In this document: positions 27,168 through 35,280 of the stretch, in pieces
Layout of the letters: the number at the start of each line of letters is the position of its first letter
Position numbering within the stretch: the stretch's first letter is position 1
Assembly (NCBI RefSeq): GCF_014646515.1
Contig: NZ_BMNK01000031.1
Coordinates: forward strand, 1 to 41,347
Direction of reading: 5' to 3'
DNA from: Nonomuraea glycinis
GTDB taxonomy: Bacteria; Actinomycetota; Actinomycetes; Streptosporangiales; Streptosporangiaceae
Length of the DNA: 41,347 nt
Program-made: the position numbers and the translations under genes
Notes under the pieces: generated by a model
Told to the model about the DNA's origin: nothing
The model's database searches: none
The model's input: only the letters and a program-made list of their open reading frames with translations

Positions 27168-28015
27168 TGGAGGCCCTGGTCAACCAGCTACCCATCGGGC
27201 TGTCGATCGGCGCGGTGCTGCTGCTCGTCGCGCTCGGCCTGACGTTCACGTTCGGCCAGATGGGCGTGATCAACATGGCGCACGGGGAGTTCATCATGGC
27301 GGGCGCCTACACCGCCTTCCTGCTCCAGGACCTGCTGCTCGCGCTCCCCGCGGCCTTCCTGGTCGCGGGACTGATGGGGCTGATCCTGGAGCGGGCCGCC
27401 ATCCGGCACTTCTACGGCCGGCCGCTGGACACGCTGCTGCTCACCTGGGGGGTCAGCCTGGTGCTGCAGCAGCTCGCCCGCGACCTGTTCGGCGCGCCGA
27501 ACGTGCAGGTGGCGGCGCCGCCCTGGCTGACGGGAGCGATCGGGATCCTGCCGTACAACAGGCTGTTCATCCTGGCGCTCGCCGTCGCCGGCGTGGTCGC
27601 GGTGTGGGCGTACCTCGGTCACACCCGGCAGGGCCGCAGGACGCAGGCGGTCGTGCAGAACAGGCAGCTCGCGGCGACCAGCGGCATCGACACCGGCCGG
27701 GTGGACATGCTCACGTTCTTCATCGGGTCGGGGCTGGCCGGCGTGGCCGGGGTCGCGCTGACGCTGATCGGACCGGTCGGGCCCGCGCTCGGCACGTACT
27801 ACATCGTGGACGCGTTCCTCGTGGTGGTCGCGGGCGGGCTCGGGCAGCTGCGCGGGGCGGTGCTCGCCGCCGCCGGGCTCGGCCTGCTCAACTCCTACGC
27901 CGAGTTCTGGTCCGACGCGAGCCTGGCCAAGGTGATCGTGTTCGCAGCCGTCATCGCGTTCCTGCAGGTGCGGCCCCAGGGGATGTTCGTGCTCAGGTCG
28001 AGGGCGCTCACATGA
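27167..28015 (+). CDS. urtB: UrtB, urea ABC transporter permease
   Basis: A 282-residue LivH-type permease with about eight membrane segments; the GQMGVINMAHGEFIMAGAYT block is diagnostic for UrtB. It starts at ATG 27167, overlapping the last base of the urtA stop codon. The typical N-terminal periplasmic domain of cyanobacterial UrtB is absent, as usual in actinobacteria. It pairs with UrtC. Confidence 0.95.
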   Translation: MEALVNQLPIGLSIGAVLLLVALGLTFTFGQMGVINMAHGEFIMAGAYTAFLLQDLLLALPAAFLVAGLMGLILERAAIRHFYGRPLDTLLLTWGVSLVLQQLARDLFGAPNVQVAAPPWLTGAIGILPYNRLFILALAVAGVVAVWAYLGHTRQGRRTQAVVQNRQLAATSGIDTGRVDMLTFFIGSGLAGVAGVALTLIGPVGPALGTYYIVDAFLVVVAGGLGQLRGAVLAAAGLGLLNSYAEFWSDASLAKVIVFAAVIAFLQVRPQGMFVLRSRALT

Positions 28016-29028
28016 TCAGAAAACACCTGCCCTTCGCCACGATCGCCGTGCTGGCCCTGGTCGCGGCCCCGCTGCTGCTCGAACCCTTCCGGCTGAGCCT
28101 GCTGGCCAAGTATCTCTGCTACGCCATCGTCGCCCTCGGCATCGGGCTGGCCTGGGGGCAGGGCGGCATGCTCACCCTTGGCCAGGGCGTCTTCTTCGGG
28201 CTCGGCGGCTACTCCATGGCCATGTACCTCAAGCTCGCCGAAGGCGGCGGGCTTCCCGACTTCATGGTGTGGAGCGGCGTGGAGGAGTTGCCGGCGCTGT
28301 GGACGCCGTTCGCCAACCCGGTGTTCGCCCTCGGCATGGCGGTGCTCGGCCCGGTGGCGATCGCGGTGGTCCTCGGCACGCTCGTCTTCCGGCAGCGGGT
28401 ACGCGGCGCCTACTTCGCCATCCTCACCCAGGCGCTGGCCGCCGCCATGGTGATCCTCCTGGTGGGGCAGCAGGGCCTGACCGGCGGCACCAACGGCATG
28501 ACCAACTTCTTCGACCTGTTCGGCGCGGACCTGGCCGCCGACTCCACCCAGCGAGGGCTCTACCTGGTGGTCGCCGGCGTGCTTGGCGTGCTCTACCTCG
28601 CCACCCGGCAGCTCGTGAACAGCAGGTTCGGCAGGCTGCTGGTGGCCGTCCGGGACGGCGAGGACCGGGTCCGGTTCCTCGGCTACAACCCGGCGACGGT
28701 CAAGACGGTGACCTTCGCCGCCTCCGCGGGCATGGCCGGGCTGGCGGGCGCCCTGTTCGTCCCGGTGGTGGGCATCATCTCGCCCGCGCTGCTCGGAGTG
28801 GTGCCCTCGCTGGAGCTCGTCGTCGCGGTGGCCGTCGGCGGGCGGCACGCGCTGGCCGGCGCCGTGCTCGGCGCGGTCCTCATGGGATACGCCAAGACGG
28901 CCTTCAGCGAGCAGTTCGCCGACGGCTGGCTCTACCTGCAGGGCGCGCTGTTCATCCTGGTCATGACGCTGGCCCCGAAGGGCATCGCCGGCATCCTGGG
29001 AAGGTGGCGAAGTGCTCGAGCTACGTGA
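28012..29028 (+). CDS. urtC: UrtC, urea ABC transporter permease
   Basis: A 338-residue LivM-type permease. The block LAWGQGGMLTLGQGVFFGLGGY is typical of UrtC, as is the later QALAAAMVILLVGQQGLTGG. Its start overlaps the urtB stop as ATGA (ATG 28012). The same frame is open much further upstream inside urtB, but that extension is a shadow. The end overlaps urtD by 17 bp. Confidence 0.95.
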   Translation: MIRKHLPFATIAVLALVAAPLLLEPFRLSLLAKYLCYAIVALGIGLAWGQGGMLTLGQGVFFGLGGYSMAMYLKLAEGGGLPDFMVWSGVEELPALWTPFANPVFALGMAVLGPVAIAVVLGTLVFRQRVRGAYFAILTQALAAAMVILLVGQQGLTGGTNGMTNFFDLFGADLAADSTQRGLYLVVAGVLGVLYLATRQLVNSRFGRLLVAVRDGEDRVRFLGYNPATVKTVTFAASAGMAGLAGALFVPVVGIISPALLGVVPSLELVVAVAVGGRHALAGAVLGAVLMGYAKTAFSEQFADGWLYLQGALFILVMTLAPKGIAGILGRWRSARAT

Positions 29029-29755
29029 CGTACGAGTGGTGTTCGACGGGTTCCACGCCCTCGACGGCGTCGACCTGACGGTGCCGGAAGGGGAGCTGCG
29101 CTTCCTGATCGGCCCCAACGGCGCCGGCAAGACCACCCTCATCGACGTGATCACCGGCCTCACCCGGCCGGCCGCCGGAACGGTCACCTTCGACGGGCAC
29201 GACCTGGTGGGCCGCAAGGAGCACCGGATCGTCCGGCTCGGCGTCGGCCGTACCTTCCAGACCTCGGTCGTCTTCGAGGAGCTGAGCGTCGTGGAGAACC
29301 TCGACCTGGCGGCCTGCTTCCGCAGGCCGCTGTGGTCGCTGGCCCGCCGGCGCAAAGGGGTGTCGCAGGCCGTCGAGGAGGCGCTGACCAGGACCGGTCT
29401 CGAAGAGCTCGCCGACCGTTCAGCCGGCGTTCTCTCCCACGGCCAGCGCCAGTGGCTGGAGCTCGGCATGCTGCTGGCACAGCGCCCCAGGCTGCTGCTC
29501 CTGGACGAGCCCGTGGCCGGCATGTCGCGGGAGGAGCGCGAGCGGACGGGGGAGCTGCTCACCCAGATCGCCGCCGACCACACGGTGATCGTGGTGGAGC
29601 ACGACATGGAGTTCCTGCGCCGTCACGCCTCGAAGGTGACGGTGCTGCACGAGGGCAAGGTGCTCGTGGAAGGTTCGGTGGAGCAGGTCAGCGCCGATCC
29701 GCGGGTGCAGGAGGTCTACCTGGGGAGGAAGCCCAGCGATGCTGTCGGTAAGTGA
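29012..29755 (+). CDS. urtD: UrtD, urea ABC transporter ATPase
   Basis: A 247-residue ATPase of the LivG type. Walker A is GPNGAGKTT, the signature LSHGQRQW and Walker B LLLLDEPVAGM. The LSHGQ(R/K)QWLE signature is characteristic of UrtD. GTG 29012 is used as start; GGAAGG lies just upstream within urtC. The gene overlaps urtC and urtE by 17 bp each. Confidence 0.96.
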   Translation: MLELRDVRVVFDGFHALDGVDLTVPEGELRFLIGPNGAGKTTLIDVITGLTRPAAGTVTFDGHDLVGRKEHRIVRLGVGRTFQTSVVFEELSVVENLDLAACFRRPLWSLARRRKGVSQAVEEALTRTGLEELADRSAGVLSHGQRQWLELGMLLAQRPRLLLLDEPVAGMSREERERTGELLTQIAADHTVIVVEHDMEFLRRHASKVTVLHEGKVLVEGSVEQVSADPRVQEVYLGRKPSDAVGK

Positions 29756-30428
29756 CCTCGAATCCGGTTACGGCAGGGCGCGGGTGCTGTTCGGCGTCTC
29801 GCTCGACGTCGAGCCCGGCCAGCTCGTCTGCGTCATGGGACGCAACGGCGTCGGCAAGACCACGCTGCTCAACACCGTCATGGGCGTCCTGCCCGCGACC
29901 GCGGGCGCCGTCACGTTCGACGGCCGCGACGTCACCAGGCTCAAACCGCACGAGCGGGTACGGCTCGGCATGGGGTACGTCCCGCAGGGCCACCAGTGTT
30001 TCCCGCAGCTGTCGGTGCTCGGCAACCTGCTGGTGACCGCCGAGGCGGCCAAGGCCCCGAAGGGCGCCATCGACGAGGCGCTAGAGATCTTCCCCCGGCT
30101 GAAGCCGCTGCTCAAACGCAGGGCCGGGCACCTGTCCGGCGGCCAGCAGCAGCAACTCGCCATCGCCCGCGTCCTGGTGACCGGGCCCAGGATGCTGATC
30201 CTCGACGAGCCGACCGAGGGCATCCAGCCGTCGATCATCCAGGAGATCGAGGAGGCCATCGAGCGGTTGCACGCCTCCGGGCTCGCCGTGCTCCTCGTCG
30301 AGCAGTATCTGGACATCGCGCTACGGCTGGCCGACCGGTTCGTCATCCTCGACGGCGGGCACGTCGTACGCACGGGCGCCGCCGAGGAGCTGAACGGGGC
30401 GGACGTGCACCGGCTGCTGGCCGTCTGA
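29739..30428 (+). CDS. urtE: UrtE, urea ABC transporter ATPase
   Basis: A 229-residue ATPase of the LivF type. Walker A is GRNGVGKTT, the signature LSGGQQQQ and Walker B LILDEPTEGIQPSII, which is the UrtE form. ATG 29739 follows GGGGAGG. It ends the importer operon. A 35-bp duplication from the convergent Mut7-C gene occupies the spacer directly after its stop. Confidence 0.96.
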   Translation: MLSVSDLESGYGRARVLFGVSLDVEPGQLVCVMGRNGVGKTTLLNTVMGVLPATAGAVTFDGRDVTRLKPHERVRLGMGYVPQGHQCFPQLSVLGNLLVTAEAAKAPKGAIDEALEIFPRLKPLLKRRAGHLSGGQQQQLAIARVLVTGPRMLILDEPTEGIQPSIIQEIEEAIERLHASGLAVLLVEQYLDIALRLADRFVILDGGHVVRTGAAEELNGADVHRLLAV

Positions 30429-30431
30429 CCA

Positions 30432-30501
30432 GGTCAACCGGCTGTTCACAGGCGGGCTTGGGCGGAGGTCAACCGGCGGCCCACAGGCGGGCCGAGCGGA
30501 C
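30432..30501 (-). repeat. stop-spanning tandem duplication at the Mut7-C gene 3' end
   Basis: Two 35-bp units, 30432–30466 and 30467–30501, both start GGTCAACCGGC and share CACAGGCGGGC. The right one contains the end of the Mut7-C gene and its stop (TGA read from the minus strand, at 30471–30469). The left one is a diverged copy that lies past the stop, between it and urtE. The TGA is kept in both. Confidence 0.85.
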
Positions 30502-31197
30502 GATCTCCTCCAGGTCGTTGCTGTGCGCGCCGTGCCAGTAGACCTGGCCGCACACCCGGCACCGGCCGTAGGCGTCGTAGCCTTTGCGGGTGCCGTCGCG
30601 CAGCATCGGCTCCACGTCCCGCTTGGCCACCGTGACCAGCTCGCCGTTGCAGGCCGTACACCTCGTCCATGGGCGCAGCGGCGGGGAGAAGCGTTCGAGC
30701 AGGTCGCGGAGCTGGTCCGGGGCCCGCGAGCCGCGCACGTACGCGCCCAGCCACAGGGCGCGGCGGCGCAGCAGGCCGCGGTCCTGGGTGAGCAGCACCC
30801 GCCGCTCCTCGTTGGCCTGCACCACCAGCGACGGATCGTCCATGTCATTGTGGTACGCCGTGTCGATGCCGAGCAGCCGCAGCCGCCTGGCCAGCGTGCC
30901 CAGGTGGACGTCGAGCAGGAAACGCGGCTCCGCGGGCAGCGGCTGCGGCCTCGGCACCGCCCGCACGTCCACCACGTCGCCGGGCCGGAGCTGGTAGGAC
31001 GGCGGCACACCGCGGTCGCCGACCGTCATCGGGCCGACCTCCGTCAGCGGGACGCCCGCCGACTCCACGTGGTGCCCCAGCGTGGAGGAGCCGTCGAGGG
31101 CGATCCGCCGCGTGCTGGTGCGGCGACTCGCGGGCAGGAACATCATCAGCTCCGGCGCGATGCGAAGAAGCGCGTCCCGTTCCGTCACAACGCCCAT
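30469..31197 (-). CDS. Mut7-C RNase-like protein with ubiquitin-like N-terminus
   Basis: A 242-residue protein with two domains. Residues 1 to about 85 look like a Mut7-C ubiquitin-type beta-grasp domain (GVPLTEVGPMTVGDR ... LRPGDVVDV). Residues about 90–240 are a Mut7-C PIN-like domain: RFLLDVHLGTLARRLRLLGID, then DDPSLVVQANEERRVLLTQDRGLL with acidic residues at the expected sites, and two CxxC pairs (CTACNGEL, CRVCGQVYW) forming a zinc ribbon. The family is predicted to cleave RNA; the substrate is unknown. ATG 31197 was chosen because the upstream part of the open frame is a shadow of the GNAT gene. It lies 17 bp after that gene. Confidence 0.88.
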   Translation of the reverse strand: MGVVTERDALLRIAPELMMFLPASRRTSTRRIALDGSSTLGHHVESAGVPLTEVGPMTVGDRGVPPSYQLRPGDVVDVRAVPRPQPLPAEPRFLLDVHLGTLARRLRLLGIDTAYHNDMDDPSLVVQANEERRVLLTQDRGLLRRRALWLGAYVRGSRAPDQLRDLLERFSPPLRPWTRCTACNGELVTVAKRDVEPMLRDGTRKGYDAYGRCRVCGQVYWHGAHSNDLEEIVRSARLWAAG

Positions 31198-31214
31198 TCT
31201 GCGTGCCTCCGTGT

Positions 31215-32189
31215 TCAGATCGGGAGCCGCCACTCGTTCCACTCGTCCAGCAGCTCGAACCCGATGGCCTCGTTGATCGCCAGCATGTGGGCGTTGGACG
31301 TCGCGTTCCAGGTGATGACGTGGTCGAGGTGCGGCTCCCGCTCGCGCAGCCAGAACAGGTTGGTGAGCTTGAGCAGCAGGCCGAGGTGGTGGCCGCGGTG
31401 CTGCCTCAGCACGGTCGTGTCGCCCTGGTGCGCCCAGTCGTCCTCGCGGTCCGCCCTGAGGAAGACGCGCGTGTAGCCGGCGGGGGCGCCGTCGGAGGTC
31501 CGCCTGGCCAGGATGGTGTAGCAGTCGTCGCCCCCGTCGCGGGTGCGCTGCTCGCCGGTTCGGACCCGTTCGAGGGGGATGTTCATCGCCTCCACGTCCG
31601 CGTCGCGGGGCGCGTCGTTCATTCCGTTCATCACCGTGGCGAGATCGGGCAGCAGCTCCGGGCTCGTGGGGCCGGTCCATCGTTCCAGGTGATAGCCCTC
31701 GCTGTGGGGGATCATCCGCTCGAAAGCATCCCAGTCGACCTTGCGGAGGTCGAGCACGCGGCGGGCGAGGACCACGCCGGCCGTGCAGCCGCGCGCCAGC
31801 GCGAACCGCGCGCCGACGCCCTCGGTGGGCGTCTCGGCGAGGAGCAGCCGCCTGCCGTCGGCACGCAGCCGGCCGAGGGCGTGGGCGAGCAGGGCGGAGC
31901 CCATCGCCTGCCGGCGCCGCTCAGGGCGAACCACGAGAGGAAACAGGACGCCTACGTGGGCGTTGTCGTACCGGGGGAAGCCCAGCCCGTAACCCGCGAC
32001 GACCTGGCCGTCTTCGACCACGACCCAGGACTCGGTACGCGCCCCGGGGCCGCCCTCGCCGACCTCCTGCCGGAAGCGGGCGACAGGGACCTGCGGGCCG
32101 GGCACCCCCTCCATGGCGGCGACGAACGCGTCGTGGAAGTCGTCGAGCAGGCGGCCAGGCCGCTCCGGGTCGATGCGGTGGATCTGCAT
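31215..32189 (-). CDS. tandem GNAT acetyltransferase
   Basis: A 324-residue protein with two GNAT-like halves. The first (residues about 1–150) has the acetyl-CoA loop VRPERRRQAMGSALLAHAL. The second (about 170–324) has VLRQHRGHHLGLLLKLTN and the closing strand NAHMLAINEAIGFELLDEW, in which the CoA-binding residues are recognisable. Double-GNAT proteins of this type are common in actinomycetes and often unassigned. ATG 32189 (MQIHRIDPER) is the first start that fits the domain; the upstream Arg-rich extension belongs to the neighbouring DNA. It sits head-to-tail with the Mut7-C gene. Confidence 0.85.
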   Translation of the reverse strand: MQIHRIDPERPGRLLDDFHDAFVAAMEGVPGPQVPVARFRQEVGEGGPGARTESWVVVEDGQVVAGYGLGFPRYDNAHVGVLFPLVVRPERRRQAMGSALLAHALGRLRADGRRLLLAETPTEGVGARFALARGCTAGVVLARRVLDLRKVDWDAFERMIPHSEGYHLERWTGPTSPELLPDLATVMNGMNDAPRDADVEAMNIPLERVRTGEQRTRDGGDDCYTILARRTSDGAPAGYTRVFLRADREDDWAHQGDTTVLRQHRGHHLGLLLKLTNLFWLREREPHLDHVITWNATSNAHMLAINEAIGFELLDEWNEWRLPI

Positions 32190-32230
32190 GAGCTCACACA
32201 AGCGCACCCGGCGCCGGGTACGCGAGCCAT

Positions 32231-32476
32231 TTACTGCCGGTAATTCTCCACCTGATCGGCGGGACGGGCGGCGGCGGCGTCCGGGTCCTCGCCGGCCCCG
32301 CGCCGCGCCCGGCGCTGCCGGAGCAGGTCCCAGCACTGGTCGAGGGCCACTTCCAGCTGCTTGACCCGCTCGTGCTCCTCGTCGCCGGCGAGTTCGCCGT
32401 CGCGCAGTTTGCTGCGCAGTTCGTGCTCCTCGTCGACCAGAGCGCTGATCGTGGAGAGAATCTCGTTGTCCCGCAT
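32231..32476 (-). CDS. DUF2630 family small protein
   Basis: An 81-residue charged protein (MRDNEILSTISALVDEEHEL) that matches the DUF2630 family, a short two-helix coiled-coil-like protein widespread in actinobacteria. Function is unknown. ATG 32476 was chosen because family members start at this point. It lies 39 bp back-to-back from the DDAH gene. Confidence 0.85.
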   Translation of the reverse strand: MRDNEILSTISALVDEEHELRSKLRDGELAGDEEHERVKQLEVALDQCWDLLRQRRARRGAGEDPDAAAARPADQVENYRQ

Positions 32477-32514
32477 GACCGAGACTCTACCGACCACGTG
32501 ATAGAAAACGCCCT

Positions 32515-33261
32515 ATGTCCGGTATCGCGCTGGTAAGAATGCCTGGTCCTCGAATCGCCGAGGGGATCGTCACCCATGTCCCGCGAGAGGTCGTGGATCG
32601 CGAGCTGGCCGTTGAGCAGCACGCCCGCTATGTGGCCGCGCTCACCGCGAACGGGTGGCGGGTGGTGTACGCCGAGCCCGCCGACGAACTGCCCGACGCG
32701 CCGTTCGTGGAGGACACGGTCGTGGTGGCCGGGCAATTGGCCGTACTGACCAGGCCGGGTGCGCCGGAGCGGCGGCCGGAGAGTGAGTCCGTGGGGGCGG
32801 TTCTGCGGCAGATCGGGGTGAAGGCGGTGCGCATCGCCGCGCCCGGGACGCTCGACGGCGGAGACGTGCTGCAGGTCGACAACACCGTCTACGTCGGCAG
32901 GTCCGCGCGGACCAACGACCAGGGGATCAGGCAGCTCATCGCGCTGCTGCCGGAGCGGCACGTCGTCCCCGTACGGCTGAGCGGGGTGCTGCATCTGAAG
33001 TCGGCGGTCACCGCGCTGCCGGACGGCACGCTCATCGGCCTTCCGGCGTACGTGGATCTGCCTGATCTGCTGGTGCCGCCGGAGGAGTCGGGCGCGCATG
33101 TGGTGCCGCTGGGCGGTGACCGGGTCCTGATGGCCGCCTCCGCGCCCCAGACCGCCGCCATGCTCGAAAAGCGCGGATTTAGTGTGACGGTGGTGGATAT
33201 TTCGGAGTTTGAGAAGTTGGAGGGGTGTGTCACCTGCCTCAGCGTTCTCATCTCCTCCTGA
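32515..33261 (+). CDS. ddaH: dimethylarginine dimethylaminohydrolase-like protein
   Basis: A 248-residue amidinotransferase-fold protein. Family residues are DAPFVEDTVVV (substrate-binding Asp/Glu), GTLDGGDVL, the catalytic HLK motif (SGVLHLKSAV) and the nucleophile Cys in EGCVTCLSVL near the C-terminus. DDAH hydrolyses N-omega-methylated arginines to citrulline and methylamines; closely related proteins also act on arginine itself, so the substrate is only probable. ATG 32515 (MSGIALVRMPG) agrees with the family. It is divergent from DUF2630 and upstream of the leuA leader. Confidence 0.9.
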   Translation: MSGIALVRMPGPRIAEGIVTHVPREVVDRELAVEQHARYVAALTANGWRVVYAEPADELPDAPFVEDTVVVAGQLAVLTRPGAPERRPESESVGAVLRQIGVKAVRIAAPGTLDGGDVLQVDNTVYVGRSARTNDQGIRQLIALLPERHVVPVRLSGVLHLKSAVTALPDGTLIGLPAYVDLPDLLVPPEESGAHVVPLGGDRVLMAASAPQTAAMLEKRGFSVTVVDISEFEKLEGCVTCLSVLISS

Positions 33262-33333
33262 CTTCTGAGGATTGACTTCTCACGATGTGGAACCGGGCGG
33301 GGGCACGGTGAGACGTCTGATAGCGTGAAAGCC

Positions 33334-33378
33334 ATGCTGCGCGGACTGCTTCTTAGCTGCCGCGGCGGGGGCCTCTAG
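33334..33378 (+). CDS. leucine-rich leader peptide of leuA
   Basis: A 14-codon reading frame, MLRGLLLSCRGGGL, ending in TAG. Five of the 14 codons are Leu, three of them in a row (CTG CTT CTT), and CTT is rare in this GC-rich genome. It is followed 71 bp later by leuA. Ribosome stalling at the Leu run when charged tRNA-Leu is scarce would change folding of the RNA behind it. The peptide is too short for normal gene finders. Confidence 0.85.
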   Translation: MLRGLLLSCRGGGL

Positions 33379-33401
33379 GCCGGCTCCCTCGCCGCGGAGC
33401 C
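33360..33401 (+). promoter_or_regulatory. alternative hairpins of the leuA attenuator
   Basis: Two mutually exclusive stems. The long one pairs CCGCGGCGGGGG (33360–33371) with CCCTCGCCGCGG (33386–33397) with one mismatch. The short one pairs GGCTCC (33382–33387) with GGAGCC (33396–33401). The 5' arm of the long stem lies within the leader peptide codons right after the Leu run, so a stalled ribosome would cover it and free the other fold. Which fold stops transcription or translation cannot be decided by eye. Confidence 0.65.
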
Positions 33402-33449
33402 TGTCATGCGCGTCGGCCGATTCCGTTCGACCGACGAGGAGCACACGAC

Positions 33450-35156
33450 ATGACTGCTCAGCAGCCCAGCCCGATGCCGTTCCAGCGCTATCAGCCCTTC
33501 GAACCCATCCGGCTGACCGACCGCACCTGGCCCGACAAGGTCATCACCGAGGCGCCCCGCTGGTGCGCCGTCGACCTGCGGGACGGCAACCAGGCACTGA
33601 TCGACCCGATGGACGCCCATCGCAAGCTGCAGATGTTCGAGCTGCTGGTCAAGCTGGGCTACAAGGAGATCGAGGTCGGCTTTCCGGCCGCCTCACAGAC
33701 CGACTTCGACTTCGTACGCCAGATCATCGAAGAGGACCGGATCCCCGATGACGTGGTGATCCAGGTGCTGACCCAGGCCAGGCCCGAGCTCATCGAGCGC
33801 ACCTACGAGTCCATCGAGGGCGCCAAGCAGGTCATCGTCCACCTGTACAACTCCACCTCCACCCTGCAGCGCCGCGTCGTCTTCGGCATGGACCGCGAAG
33901 GCATCACCGCGATCGCCGTCGAAGGCGCCAAGCTGGTCAAGAAGCTCGCCGACGCCAGCGACGTGGACGTACGCTTCCAATACTCGCCCGAGTCGTTCAC
34001 CGGCACCGAGCTGGAGTACGCGGTGGAGGTGTGCGACGCCGTCAACGAGGTGTGGCAGCCCACCCCCGACCGCAAGGTCATCCTCAACCTGCCCGCCACC
34101 GTCGAGATGGCCACCCCCAACATCTACGCCGACCAGATCGAGTGGATGCACCGCAACCTGGCCTACCGCGACTCGATCATCCTGTCGCTGCACCCGCACA
34201 ACGACCGCGGCAGCGCCGTGGCCGCCGCCGAGCTGGGCTATATGGCCGGCGCCGACCGCATCGAAGGCTGCCTGTTCGGCAACGGCGAGCGCACCGGCAA
34301 CGTCTGCCTGGTCACGCTGGGGATGAACCTGTTCTCCCAGGGCGTCGACCCGCAGATCGACTTCAGCGACATCGACGAGATCCGGCGCATCACCGAATAC
34401 TGCAACCAGCTGCCCGTGCATCCTCGGCACCCGTGGGGTGGGGAGCTGGTCTACACAGCTTTTTCTGGGTCGCACCAGGACGCCATCAAGAAGGGGTTCG
34501 AGCACCTGGAGCGGGACGCCGCCGCTGCCGGGGTGCCGGTGGACTCGTTCACCTGGGCGGTGCCTTACCTGCCCATCGACCCCAAGGACATCGGGCGGAC
34601 CTACGAGGCGGTCATCCGGGTCAACAGCCAGTCGGGTAAGGGCGGGGTGGCCTACATCATGAAGGCCGACCACCAGCTGGATCTGCCTCGAAAGCTGCAG
34701 ATCGAGTTCTCCAAGGTGGTGCAGGCCCGGACGGACGCCGAGGGCGGGGAGATCAGTCCTGCCGCTATGTACTCGATTTTCCAGGATGAGTACCTGCCCA
34801 CTCCGGACAACCGGTGGGGGCGACTGGGGCTGATGGCGCACCGGCACGAGTCGACGGTTGACGACAAGGACCGGATCAGTGCTGATGTGCGCGTTGACGG
34901 GGAGATCCGGGAGATCTCGGGGGCGGGCAACGGGCCTATCTCGGCGTTCGTCGATGCCATTGCTGGGGTGGGGGTCAAGGTGCGGGTGCTGGACTATGTC
35001 GAGCACGCCATGAGCGCTGGGGCCGATGCCAAGGCCGCTTCTTACCTGGAGTGTGACGTTGATGGGCAGGTGCTGTGGGGGGTCGGGATCGACGCCAACA
35101 CCACTACAGCTTCGCTCAAGGCGGTCATCTCAGCGGTAAACCGCGCCTCGCGCTGA
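33450..35156 (+). CDS. leuA: LeuA, 2-isopropylmalate synthase
   Basis: A 568-residue enzyme that condenses acetyl-CoA and 2-oxoisovalerate in leucine synthesis. Visible blocks are DLRDGNQALIDPMD near the start, SLHPHNDRGSAVAAAELGY (HxH metal site) and GNGERTGNVCLVTLGMN, with a C-terminal regulatory LeuA dimer domain (SGAGNGPISAFVDAI) that binds leucine. The length fits the long (~570 residue) actinobacterial form. ATG 33450 follows GAGGAG. Codon use changes abruptly at about 34430: GGC and CGC dominate before, GGG, CGG and T-ending codons after. Confidence 0.97.
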   Translation: MTAQQPSPMPFQRYQPFEPIRLTDRTWPDKVITEAPRWCAVDLRDGNQALIDPMDAHRKLQMFELLVKLGYKEIEVGFPAASQTDFDFVRQIIEEDRIPDDVVIQVLTQARPELIERTYESIEGAKQVIVHLYNSTSTLQRRVVFGMDREGITAIAVEGAKLVKKLADASDVDVRFQYSPESFTGTELEYAVEVCDAVNEVWQPTPDRKVILNLPATVEMATPNIYADQIEWMHRNLAYRDSIILSLHPHNDRGSAVAAAELGYMAGADRIEGCLFGNGERTGNVCLVTLGMNLFSQGVDPQIDFSDIDEIRRITEYCNQLPVHPRHPWGGELVYTAFSGSHQDAIKKGFEHLERDAAAAGVPVDSFTWAVPYLPIDPKDIGRTYEAVIRVNSQSGKGGVAYIMKADHQLDLPRKLQIEFSKVVQARTDAEGGEISPAAMYSIFQDEYLPTPDNRWGRLGLMAHRHESTVDDKDRISADVRVDGEIREISGAGNGPISAFVDAIAGVGVKVRVLDYVEHAMSAGADAKAASYLECDVDGQVLWGVGIDANTTTASLKAVISAVNRASR

Positions 35157-35238
35157 CCGCTTCCCTTCGCCGGCCCTGCACGATCTGCGGGGTCTGGTGC
35201 CCGGCATGCCGCCCACCAGGCACGATGCCACCTCTTCT

Positions 35239-35273
35239 CGACCGCGCCCAGCTCACCATGAGGGGTGCGGTCG
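35239..35273. terminator. bidirectional hairpin between leuA and the lipoprotein operon
   Basis: CGACCGC (35239–35245) pairs with GCGGTCG (35267–35273) and some inner G/C pairs can extend it. It lies 83 bp after the leuA stop and ends 8 bp before the stop of the gene coming from the other side, so it could serve both. No U-tract. Confidence 0.5.
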
Positions 35274-35280
35274 AAGTGCT

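Noticed and set aside
27895..29607. Long minus-strand open frame of 570 codons across urtB–urtD
   Set aside because: Spans three well-defined transporter genes on the other strand and has no domain.
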